Shown: piece after piece, positions 1-5,242 of the stretch
How positions within the stretch are numbered: the first letter of the stretch is position 1
Layout: every line of letters begins with the position of its first letter
NCBI GenBank assembly: GCA_027618625.1
Contig: JAQCER010000319.1
Location: forward strand, 1-5,242
DNA: 5,242 nt
Source of the DNA: Verrucomicrobiota bacterium
Lineage (GTDB): Bacteria > Verrucomicrobiota > Verrucomicrobiia > Verrucomicrobiales > DEV007
Direction of reading: 5' to 3'
Made by a program: the position numbers and the translations under genes
Notes under the pieces: generated by a model
Seen by the model: the letters and a program-made list of their open reading frames with translations, nothing else
Told to the model about the DNA's origin: nothing
The model's database searches: none

Positions 1-285
1 GTCGAGCATTCGCAGGCGCAATTTGCGCCGGCGTGATTTTGCCGAATGGTAAATCGTCGAGACGGCGTATGTCGCCACCAGGCATGCACCGAACACGCCG
101 AAGCTGGCGATGTGGCGGGCGTCTCCCTTCGAAATCGCCAGGAACAACAGCAGCGCAATTCCGGCGACGCTCAGTGCAAGCCCGATCCCGTGGGTCACGG
201 TGTTCGCGATCTCATTTCGCACAATGCGAAGTCTCCGGGCCGTAGTTGCCGGTGACGTGAATTCACTGTCGTGCGTGGCGTTCAA
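1..285 (-). CDS. trhA: Hemolysin III / PAQR-family integral membrane protein (TrhA-like), 5' part only
   Basis: The visible 95 codons encode the N-terminal part of a hemolysin III family protein; the rest lies beyond position 1. Seen in the sequence: the family opening NEIANTVTHGIG (residues 24-35), a first membrane segment at about 33-51, a second at about 58-78, and the S-x-x-x-H signature STIYH (76-80), whose Ser and His belong to the conserved metal site of PAQR proteins. The fragment ends in LRMLD, where the family normally continues with His. Members have seven membrane helices and about 200-230 residues; despite the name, most are thought to act in membrane homeostasis rather than haemolysis. 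The start is uncertain. TTG at 285-283 overlaps the TGA of the upstream pyrophosphatase, while GTG at 222-220 has a GGAG ten bases upstream and gives a shorter N-terminus closer to many relatives. The family call is firm; the biochemical role is not. Confidence 0.85.
   Translation of the reverse strand, partial: MNATHDSEFTSPATTARRLRIVRNEIANTVTHGIGLALSVAGIALLLFLAISKGDARHIASFGVFGACLVATYAVSTIYHSAKSRRRKLRLRMLD
233..236 (-). promoter_or_regulatory. Possible ribosome binding site for the internal GTG start of the hemolysin III gene
   Basis: GGAG on the minus strand lies ten bases upstream of the GTG at 222-220. It is the main reason to consider that GTG rather than the TTG at 285-283. The spacing is at the long end of the usual range, so it is weak evidence. 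Confidence 0.3.
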
Positions 286-1962
286 GTGAGTGCAGCTTTC
301 AAGAGCGCTCTGGAAATTGCGGGAAAGATTTGCTTCTTCCGACTCACGACTCCCTGAGCAGAGTAGGTGCCGTCGTCGAGTGCGGTGAAGGGAAGGGCGT
401 TCAGGATGTGATCATTGCCAGACGCCAGCATCAGGCTGGAGTGGTTCTGAATGTCCGTCACCACCAGCAGCGCGAGGTCGTGGTTCTCTTTGATCCTCAG
501 CTTGTGCAGTCCGGCCATCAAGTCTTCACGGCGCGCTGCAAAATTTTCTGTGCCGACTTCCTCAACCTGCGCAATCGTTACACTGCTGCCATGTTCTGCA
601 AAGACTTTGCGGTCGGCATTCAAGATTTCGTCGGAGGTTCCGGTGGCCAGCAGGGATCCAACGGCGAAGAATGCCCGGGTAAAGTCGGTGGTATTCAGAT
701 TTGCAATATCTGACGCCCAGGCGAGCATTTCGCGATCCACATCCGTCGTGGTTGGGGATGTCAGGTTCAGAGTATCCGAGATTATCCCTGCGCAAAGGCA
801 GAGCGCCACCCCGGGATCTGGCTTCAAATCGCGATGATGAAATTTTCTCGCTACCAGTGTCGATGTGCTGCCGACTGGTTCATTGAGCACGCGGATCGGC
901 TCTCGCGAAACCAGGTTGCCGCCCAGGCGGTGGTGGTCGATGACTTCGATGACATCACTTTCCTCCACGCCGGTCACCGCCTGGCTGTATTCGTTGTGAT
1001 CGACCAGGACAAGGCGCGGGCGCGGGGGATTTACCAGGTCCGATCGCGAAAGCACGCCCACCAAGCGCGAGGACTTGTCCACCACGGGGAACAGATCCTG
1101 CGCGGGCGGCAGGCGCTTGCGCAGAGCGGCGATGGTTTCTTTTCCTGAAACTGTGGCGAAGTCTGCTTGAAGGACGTGCCTCACCATGCGGGAGCATTGG
1201 ATCAGTTTTACGCAACTCGCAGTGTCCTGGACGCAGCGCAGAATAAGGACGCCGCTTTCACGAGCGCGCTTGACCAGCGCCAGATCCACGCCGAACCCAC
1301 CAGTTACGACCAGTGCACGCACGCCTGATTCGATCGCCAGCTCCTGCACATTCGGCCGGTCGCCACAGATGACAATGTAGCTGTCGACATTGCCCTTCTC
1401 CTCTGCCATGCGCAGACGGCGTCGAATGGTGGGTTCGCTGGACGCGCCGATCAGGAGGATGAGCTCTTCCTCGTCCAGGGTCTCAGGAGAGGGTGCCCCG
1501 CAGATATCCGCCTGCAGAGTCATGACGATTTTGTGAACGCTGGCTACCACGTGTCGAACCGCATCGCCTTCTGTGTGCGGGGGGATGAGCAGCTGTAGCA
1601 AATCAAAAAAGCGCAGGATGCCATGGATCTTGCCGTCGTCATCCAGCACCGGCGTGCTGCGGACACCGCTGGCTACCATTCTACGATAAGCCGTGAGAAA
1701 GGTGTCGTTCAGGGTGACATACACCACATCTCTGCGGCAGATTCGGGCGGCTGTGAGGCGGACGTCGGTCACCAAGCGCGGCTCTTCCACGCCAGCCGTT
1801 TGCAGCACCCAGGCGGTGCGCTGTGGAACATTGCCACAGCGAATCGCCTCCGCGGGCTCGCCAGTGGTCAGCCTCAGGAACGCAGCATGGCCGATGGCCG
1901 AACAAATTGCGTCTGTATCCGGGTTTTTGTGGCCTACGACGTAGAGCGGCGCATTCGGTCAT
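282..1962 (-). CDS. ppaC: Manganese-dependent (family II) inorganic pyrophosphatase with CBS-DRTGG-CBS regulatory insert; 5' end apparently frameshifted
   Basis: Cytoplasmic enzyme hydrolysing pyrophosphate to two phosphates. The first ordinary start in the main frame is GTG at 1808 (508 residues), but the frame stays open back to 1958 and there encodes GHKNPDTD, whose His and two Asp are metal ligands of family II enzymes. The true protein should have about 559 residues, close to the roughly 550 of CBS-DRTGG relatives. Numbering from the GTG: CBS1 about 20-75; DRTGG domain about 90-205 (RALVVTGGF 164-172); CBS2 about 212-260; the resumed DHH domain with VDHNE (269-273), DHH (291-293), PVGSTST (311-317) and SDTLN (344-348); the DHHA2 domain from about 385 with the substrate-binding SRKKQ (489-493). 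In this subfamily AMP or ADP inhibits and diadenosine polyphosphates activate through the insert. The motif-bearing frame lacks a start codon; ATG at 1962-1960 is in another frame, so one base must be lost or skipped. The 3' end may overlap the hemolysin III start. Confidence 0.9.
1945..1962 (-). other. Frame break at the 5' end of the pyrophosphatase gene
   Basis: On the minus strand, ATG at 1962-1960 overlaps a TGA at 1961-1959 that closes the frame carrying GHKNPDTD. From the ATG, the frame reads M-T-E-C-A-A-L-R and loses the motif. The motif frame reads P-N-A-P-L-Y-V-V-G-H directly after the TGA. Removing one base in this stretch joins the ATG to the motif frame and puts the first ligand His at about residue 11, matching the usual position near residue 9. 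There is no long homopolymer here to explain a simple sequencing slip. Confidence 0.75.
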
Positions 1963-2013
1963 ATGAGGTTTAGCAATGGTCACTTACAACTGCAGCCCGA
2001 TCGCGGGAGGCAT

Positions 2014-2032
2014 CCTGAAAATCGCGTTCAGG
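2014..2032. repeat. Short inverted repeat, possible operator
   Basis: CCTGAA (2014-2019) and TTCAGG (2027-2032) are perfect inverted copies separated by seven bases. The position in a divergent promoter region is suitable for a dimeric regulator, but a six-base arm can occur by chance. Confidence 0.25.
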
Positions 2033-2050
2033 TAAGGTTTCTATAAGGTT
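2033..2050 (+). repeat. Two TAAGGTT direct repeats spaced 11 bp, possible regulator site
   Basis: TAAGGTT occurs at 2033-2039 and again at 2044-2050, so the copies begin 11 bp apart, one helical turn. OmpR/PhoB-type response regulators often bind direct repeats with this spacing. No regulator gene is in the window, so the assignment is only a suggestion. Confidence 0.3.
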
Positions 2051-2134
2051 CCACCGATTAGAACGTTTTCAACCTGTTGTGACCCCGGGCACGTTTTTCA
2101 CTGAATCTGGCGATGGAAGAGCTATGAATGAACC

Positions 2135-3286
2135 ATGCGCATCGTAATCGCCATGGACAAATTCAAGGGAACGCTGACTGCTGCCCGGGCATCGCAGGCG
2201 GTGGCGGATGGCGTTCGTCAGGTGCTTCCAGACGCGCAGGTGGACATGATGCCGATCGCGGATGGGGGCGAGGGGACGACGGATGCCGTGCATACGGCGC
2301 TGGGAGGGGAGTTGCGACACATCGCCGTTCCCAATGCTATCGGCACCGTGCTGGTGAAGGTGCCAGTGCTTTTCATCGAGCGCGATGGCCGCAAGATGGC
2401 CGTGATGGAAATGAGCGCCGCCGCGGGAATCAATCTGCTCCGCGAAAATGAATACGATCCTGTTGTCGCGTCCACCGTTGGCGTCGGTCAGATGTTGATC
2501 TATGCAGAAGAACAGGGTGCTCGGGAGATCGTCATTGGTATCGGTGGCAGTGCGACCAACGATGGCGGAAGCGGCATGGCGACGGCATACGGCTACCGAT
2601 TCGAAGACGCCAGCGGTCAGCCTGTCGATAACGTGCCTGAGCAGTTGCAACGGGCTGTAGTGCTTCGCAAGCCGCCGAATTTCGTGGCACCAAAGGTTAC
2701 GGTCGCGTGCGACGTCACCAATCCGCTTCTGGGCACCAATGGGGCCACTTACATTTATGCCAGGCAAAAGGGCGCAAGCTCTGATGCGCTGCCCGCTTTG
2801 GAATCACGTATGGAGCACCTCGCAGATCTCGTTTCGGCGGGCATGGGCTGCGATCACCGGGATGTCGCCGGCGCTGGTGCGGCTGGAGGACTTGGGTTCG
2901 GCCTCATGAGTTTTCTCAGCGCCACATTGCGGCCGGGGTTTCCACTGCTGGCGGAGGTCTTGCGGATCGAAGATCGGATTGCCGCCGCCGATGCAGTCAT
3001 CACGGGGGAGGGAAGCATCGACGCCCAGACCTGCAATGGCAAGGCCCCGATGGGTGTGGCGGGCATTGCGCGACGGCTCGGGAAGCCGGTCGTCGCCATT
3101 GGAGGTCAGGTGGATGCCGATGCCGCAGCTGTTGCGACCCTTTTCGACCACGTCATTGGTCTGGTGAATGAGCAAACGACGGCCGAGGACGCGATGGCGA
3201 ATGCCGCCAGCATTCTTCAGCAGCGCGCTCGGGTTGCTGCTGAATGGCTGCTGAATGGATCGAGCTTGCGCGTAATCGACAAGTAA
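2135..3286 (+). CDS. glxK: Glycerate kinase (GlxK/GarK family, type 1)
   Basis: Cytoplasmic kinase that phosphorylates D-glycerate with ATP; characterised bacterial members of this family mostly make 2-phosphoglycerate, feeding glyoxylate, glycerate or sugar-acid breakdown into lower glycolysis. The 383 residues match the usual 375-390. Family blocks in order: MDKFKGTLTA (7-16), PIADGGEGTTDA (40-51), GIGGSATNDGGSGMATA (135-151), CDVTNPLLGTNGA (192-204), GAGAAGGLGFGLMSFL (246-261) and GEGSIDAQTCNGKAPMGVAG (291-310). The start at 2135 gives the standard MRIVIA opening; a GGAAGAG at 2115-2121 is 13 bases upstream, too far for a strong ribosome site, and the ATGs at 2124 and 2128 are in other frames. 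It is divergent from the pyrophosphatase gene and followed after 66 bp by the thioredoxin-like gene, with no terminator visible between. No tartronate semialdehyde reductase or glyoxylate gene lies nearby, so the source of glycerate is unknown. Confidence 0.95.
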   Translation: MRIVIAMDKFKGTLTAARASQAVADGVRQVLPDAQVDMMPIADGGEGTTDAVHTALGGELRHIAVPNAIGTVLVKVPVLFIERDGRKMAVMEMSAAAGINLLRENEYDPVVASTVGVGQMLIYAEEQGAREIVIGIGGSATNDGGSGMATAYGYRFEDASGQPVDNVPEQLQRAVVLRKPPNFVAPKVTVACDVTNPLLGTNGATYIYARQKGASSDALPALESRMEHLADLVSAGMGCDHRDVAGAGAAGGLGFGLMSFLSATLRPGFPLLAEVLRIEDRIAAADAVITGEGSIDAQTCNGKAPMGVAGIARRLGKPVVAIGGQVDADAAAVATLFDHVIGLVNEQTTAEDAMANAASILQQRARVAAEWLLNGSSLRVIDK

Positions 3287-3337
3287 TCAATAAGTTACAT
3301 TCAGATGAATACGAGCATGACATTCGTGAGCGGATAT

Positions 3338-3344
3338 GAGAGGA
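3338..3344 (+). promoter_or_regulatory. Ribosome binding site deciding the start of the thioredoxin-like gene
   Basis: GAGAGGA lies eight bases before the ATG at 3353-3355. The in-frame ATG at 3305 has no comparable site and would place 16 extra residues ahead of a normal Lys-Lys signal peptide, so 3353 is preferred. Confidence 0.7.
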
Positions 3345-3352
3345 TCCCCAGG

Positions 3353-4276
3353 ATGAAGAAGTCGACGCCACACGGATTGCAGCGGATCGCAGGGATAGTC
3401 TGCGTTTCCCTGGGATTCTTGTGTGTCGCCATCAGTGCCGGTGCTAAGGACGGCATTGATCCGATGGCTGCGCCGGACTGGCTGCCGCCCTTGCGTCCAC
3501 CAACCGACGGTGAGCCGACACCACCTCTGCCCGAGGTCGTTCCCGGCTTGGTGATTTTGCCGGAGAAAGAAGTCACGCCCGAGGAAATGGTTCCTGAAGA
3601 CGTCGATGCCGCCCCTGGGGAAGAGCCTGCGATTGCGGACTGGCACACCAATCCCAGGAAAGCGCGGGATCTGGCAAAGGAGAGTGGGAAGTTTCACATC
3701 ATGGCACTGCTCGGTGTGAACTGGACCACCAGCCCGAATCCAAGCCGGATGCTGGCGACGGAGATCCTGAATACCCCGTCGTTTCCGAAGAAGATCGGCA
3801 ACGATTTCGTTCTCAGCTACGTCGACTTCCCGCAGAACAAGAATGAGTGGTCAGGCACTCACAAGAAACTGAAGGAATATTACGGGGTGAAGGGGTTTCC
3901 CGCGCTCATTTTCTTTGATTCGAAAGGGAAGCAGTTCGGCAAGATCTCGGGCTACAAGGCAATGTCTGAAGAGACAGAGCGGATGTTCCTTTTTAACGTG
4001 GAGTTCGATCAAATCATCAAGACCCAACGGGATGCGGAGCGTCGCAATGCCGAGCGCAGAGTTGCCCTGGTAGAGGAAGGATATCGGGACTGGGAGAGTG
4101 CAAAAGGCAGCACGCTTTTCGCCAAATTGATGAAGGCGAACGAAACCATCGCCATGTTCAAAGATGAGGATCGGCAAATCCGGAAAGTGCAGCTGGAGCA
4201 ACTCGACCTCGCTGGTCGGGCGCTCATCCAGAGAATGGTGAAAGCGAAGCACGTGCCGGACCTTGCCAGTATGTAG
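3353..4276 (+). CDS. Exported thioredoxin-fold protein lacking active-site cysteines
   Basis: The 307-residue product begins with a signal peptide: MKK, then a hydrophobic stretch at about 12-29, with likely cleavage near ISAGA (27-31). There is no lipobox, so it should be periplasmic or secreted. A proline- and acid-rich linker (about 40-95) precedes a thioredoxin-like domain (about 97-203). Supporting features are the strand pattern around FHIMALLGVNW, the VDFPQNK block and VKGFPALIFFDSKGK (179-193), where Pro183 is the cis-proline. At the place of the W-C-x-x-C site the sequence is WTTSPNPSRML (124-134). Cys occurs only at 17 and 24, both in the signal peptide, so the mature protein has none and cannot act as a dithiol oxidoreductase. 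The C-terminal 100 residues are charged and helical (ERRNAERR at 229-236), possibly coiled-coil. The role is unknown; a binding or chaperone-like job is a guess. An in-frame ATG at 3305 would add 16 residues. Confidence 0.85.
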   Translation: MKKSTPHGLQRIAGIVCVSLGFLCVAISAGAKDGIDPMAAPDWLPPLRPPTDGEPTPPLPEVVPGLVILPEKEVTPEEMVPEDVDAAPGEEPAIADWHTNPRKARDLAKESGKFHIMALLGVNWTTSPNPSRMLATEILNTPSFPKKIGNDFVLSYVDFPQNKNEWSGTHKKLKEYYGVKGFPALIFFDSKGKQFGKISGYKAMSEETERMFLFNVEFDQIIKTQRDAERRNAERRVALVEEGYRDWESAKGSTLFAKLMKANETIAMFKDEDRQIRKVQLEQLDLAGRALIQRMVKAKHVPDLASM

Positions 4277-4281
4277 GCGAT

Positions 4282-4384
4282 TCCATTCAACCCCTTCATA
4301 GTGGTTGTTGCTGCTGCACCTCTTCCCGACTCTTCCCGACTCTTCCCGACTGGGACTGGAATGCGGAAGGGCGAATTGAATGGA
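4282..4384. repeat. Long imperfect inverted repeat enclosing tandem repeats
   Basis: TCCATTCAA (4282-4290) is the perfect reverse complement of TTGAATGGA (4376-4384). Just inside, CCCTTC (4292-4297) pairs with GAAGGG (4366-4371). The result is a 9-bp plus 6-bp stem interrupted by a 1/4-base internal loop and enclosing 68 bases. It could be an RNA stem at the 3' end of the thioredoxin-like transcript, or the ends of a small non-coding mobile element of about 103 bp. I see no clear target-site duplication. Confidence 0.5.
4320..4349 (+). repeat. Three perfect tandem copies of a 10-bp unit
   Basis: The unit CTCTTCCCGA is repeated three times without mismatch and is followed by CT, the start of a fourth copy. 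It sits in the loop of the inverted repeat 4282-4384. Exact copies suggest recent slippage-driven expansion. Confidence 0.9.
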
Positions 4385-4406
4385 GACGTCGACCGAATCG
4401 GCACCA

Positions 4407-4422
4407 CACGATAGCACGATAG
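4407..4422 (+). repeat. Two perfect tandem copies of an 8-bp unit
   Basis: CACGATAG occurs twice back to back, upstream of the exported-protein gene and about 77 bp before its likely start. This is a short tandem duplication with no known role. Confidence 0.7.
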
Positions 4423-4498
4423 GGGAATTTAACAAGAGCTTCATCCGGCGCAGCATTGGCCGTTGCCAATTCTGCATACACTGCATTACCTTTGGCCA

Positions 4499-5242
4499 GT
4501 GTTCTGCCTTCAACGTCGCATTTATGCCGTAGCTATAGGTCTTTTGCTCTTCGCGATGTTCATTGCGGCGGGTGGGTTCCGTGGCGGCTATACGGCACCG
4601 TCGGAACGCAGAATTCCGGCCAGCGGGGGGATTGCGCAGGAAAGTTCGCGTCCGAGACATCACGCATCGTCTGTCGACGCAGGGGAGTTCTCGGCTGACA
4701 TGCGCGCAATCGTTGAAGCCGCTGATAAGGGAACGCCATTCCAATTCCGAGTGCCGGGCCTGGTAGATCAAGAGATCCTGCTCCGGCCACTCGAATTGTT
4801 TGCCGAAGGTTTCACGTGGAGCATCGGCACTGAAGATGATACCGAAAGCGTTGGGCAGGAGACGGGAATTCGAGTCTATGAAGGACGCTCGTTTTTCCAA
4901 TTTTCCCAAGCGAGCGCTGCGGCAGCCCCTTCGACAGTGTCTCTTGTAGTCGTCGGTGCAAGCATGCACCTGGAAGTGCTCGCCGGTGACGGAACTCGCA
5001 TCATCGCTTCTGGAGGCGATCCCCGCACTGTTGATGTTCGTCTGGCGATTGGTTCTTCCCATACGGGTGCCGAATGTTCGATCGACGAGAAAACAGGCAC
5101 GGCGACGTTCCGACTAAAACAGCCCGCGGTCACAGAAAATTCGATGGCCTCGCCAAGTCTCGCGCTGAATCTGGTGACCGGAGATTTCGGGCCCAATCCC
5201 AATCCCAATCCCAATCCCAATCCCAATCCCGCCGCGCTCGGT
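4499..5242 (+). CDS. Exported or membrane-anchored protein with Asn-Pro repeat linker, 5' part, unidentified
   Basis: An open frame runs from the TAA at 4430-4432 to the window end. No ATG precedes the hydrophobic leader. GTG at 4499 is preferred because it gives MFCLQRR followed by a hydrophobic segment (about 8-25), a normal signal peptide or anchor; TTG 4463, TTG 4544 and ATG 4556 are alternatives, and none has a good ribosome site. From the GTG, 248 codons are visible. After a polar stretch (26-65) comes a region rich in beta-strand patterns (about 67-228), including RPLELFAEGFTWSIG (96-110), then six Asn-Pro pairs (233-244), which look like a domain linker. The 67-170 part faintly resembles the N-terminal propeptide-like region of secreted M12-type metallopeptidases of PVC bacteria. 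That is a weak recollection and the catalytic part, if any, is outside the window. The upstream gap suggests a transcript separate from the thioredoxin-like gene. Confidence 0.75.
   Translation, partial: MFCLQRRIYAVAIGLLLFAMFIAAGGFRGGYTAPSERRIPASGGIAQESSRPRHHASSVDAGEFSADMRAIVEAADKGTPFQFRVPGLVDQEILLRPLELFAEGFTWSIGTEDDTESVGQETGIRVYEGRSFFQFSQASAAAAPSTVSLVVVGASMHLEVLAGDGTRIIASGGDPRTVDVRLAIGSSHTGAECSIDEKTGTATFRLKQPAVTENSMASPSLALNLVTGDFGPNPNPNPNPNPNPAALG
5195..5230 (+). repeat. Six perfect tandem copies of AATCCC, coding for (Asn-Pro)6
   Basis: The hexamer AATCCC is repeated six times without mismatch within the exported-protein gene, in frame, giving six Asn-Pro pairs after Gly-Pro. Because the unit is six bases, gain or loss of copies changes linker length by two residues without shifting the frame. 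Confidence 0.95.

Larger units (their letters stand above)
1963..2134. promoter_or_regulatory. Divergent intergenic region between pyrophosphatase and glycerate kinase genes
   Basis: This gap of about 172 bp must hold the promoters for both directions. I could not find a well-spaced sigma-70 pair on either strand. The nearest case, on the minus strand, is TTGAAA (2072-2067) and TATAGA (2045-2040) with a 21-base spacer, which is too long to call. Visible elements are a small CCCG/CGGG hairpin (1997-2008), a CCTGAA/TTCAGG inverted repeat (2014-2032) and a pair of TAAGGTT direct repeats (2033-2050). No gene is seen within it. Confidence 0.5.
4277..4498. other. Gene-free gap with inverted and tandem repeats
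   Basis: This 222-bp gap separates two plus-strand genes. No coding stretch is supported on either strand. It holds a long imperfect inverted repeat (4282-4384), three copies of a 10-bp tandem repeat inside it (4320-4349), and two copies of an 8-bp tandem repeat (4407-4422). The promoter of the downstream exported-protein gene probably lies in the right part, but I cannot identify convincing -35 and -10 boxes. No classic terminator (GC stem followed by a T run) is visible after the thioredoxin-like gene. Confidence 0.6.

Noticed and set aside
33..255. Two plus-strand open frames of about 70 codons near the left edge
   Set aside because: They are antisense to the hemolysin III coding region, whose membrane segments and STIYH motif identify the real frame.
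330..713. 127-codon open frame on the plus strand
   Set aside because: It is the codon-aligned antisense of the pyrophosphatase DHHA2 region, which carries clear family motifs on the other strand.
1681..1983. 100-codon minus-strand frame starting at GTG 1983 and including the ATG at 1962
   Set aside because: Only its first few codons are of interest as a possible original start of the pyrophosphatase; the rest is an Arg-rich shadow of the motif-bearing frame.
2040..2072. TTGAAA and TATAGA on the minus strand as a promoter for the pyrophosphatase gene
   Set aside because: The 21-base spacer is well outside the usual 16-18 for a sigma-70 promoter.
2069..2767. 232-codon open frame on the minus strand
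   Set aside because: It is the codon-aligned antisense of the glycerate kinase gene and is rich in His and Arg with no recognisable motif.
4320..4349. CRISPR array
   Set aside because: The 10-bp units are directly adjacent, with no spacers, and are far shorter than CRISPR repeats.
4282..4384. Rho-independent terminator after the thioredoxin-like gene
   Set aside because: The stem encloses 68 bases, is interrupted and has no T run after it.
3851..5062. 403-codon open frame on the minus strand spanning the thioredoxin-like gene, the gap and the last gene
   Set aside because: Its codons are exactly opposite the codons of two supported plus-strand genes, a register that seldom meets stops when TTA, CTA and TCA are rare. 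It crosses the tandem repeats and shows no domain or sensible composition.

Overview
The window is a stretch of a moderately GC-rich bacterial chromosome with two divergent transcription units. It shows no rRNA, tRNA, CRISPR array, transposase or phage gene. The style of the secreted proteins (a proline-rich linker before a thioredoxin-like domain, an Asn-Pro repeat linker) and the weak Shine-Dalgarno sites would fit a member of the PVC group such as Verrucomicrobiota. That placement is an impression, not a demonstrated result.

Left half, minus strand: a CBS-DRTGG-type family II (manganese-dependent) inorganic pyrophosphatase covers about 282-1962. It is followed, with a possible TTGA stop/start overlap, by the first 95 codons of a hemolysin III/PAQR-family membrane protein that leaves the window at position 1. 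The pyrophosphatase has a problem at its 5' end. The essential metal-binding motif GHKNPDTD is encoded at about 1934-1911 and joins the rest of the protein without a stop, but that frame has no start codon before the motif. It is closed by a TGA that overlaps an out-of-frame ATG at 1962-1960. A one-base shift there would give a normal protein, so this is either a sequencing indel or a real frameshift lesion.

Right half, plus strand: a complete glycerate kinase (2135-3286); an exported protein with a thioredoxin fold whose mature part has no cysteine (3353-4276); a 222-bp gene-free gap with an imperfect long inverted repeat and two short tandem repeats; and the start of a large exported protein (GTG at 4499, running off the right edge) that reaches six Asn-Pro repeats just before the window ends.

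The genes do not form an obvious single pathway. The pyrophosphatase removes pyrophosphate under likely adenine-nucleotide control, glycerate kinase feeds glycerate into lower glycolysis, and the last two genes encode envelope or exported proteins. I see no convincing new multi-gene system. The points most worth following are the broken pyrophosphatase start, the cysteine-free thioredoxin-like protein, and the repeat-bearing gap in front of the unidentified exported protein.
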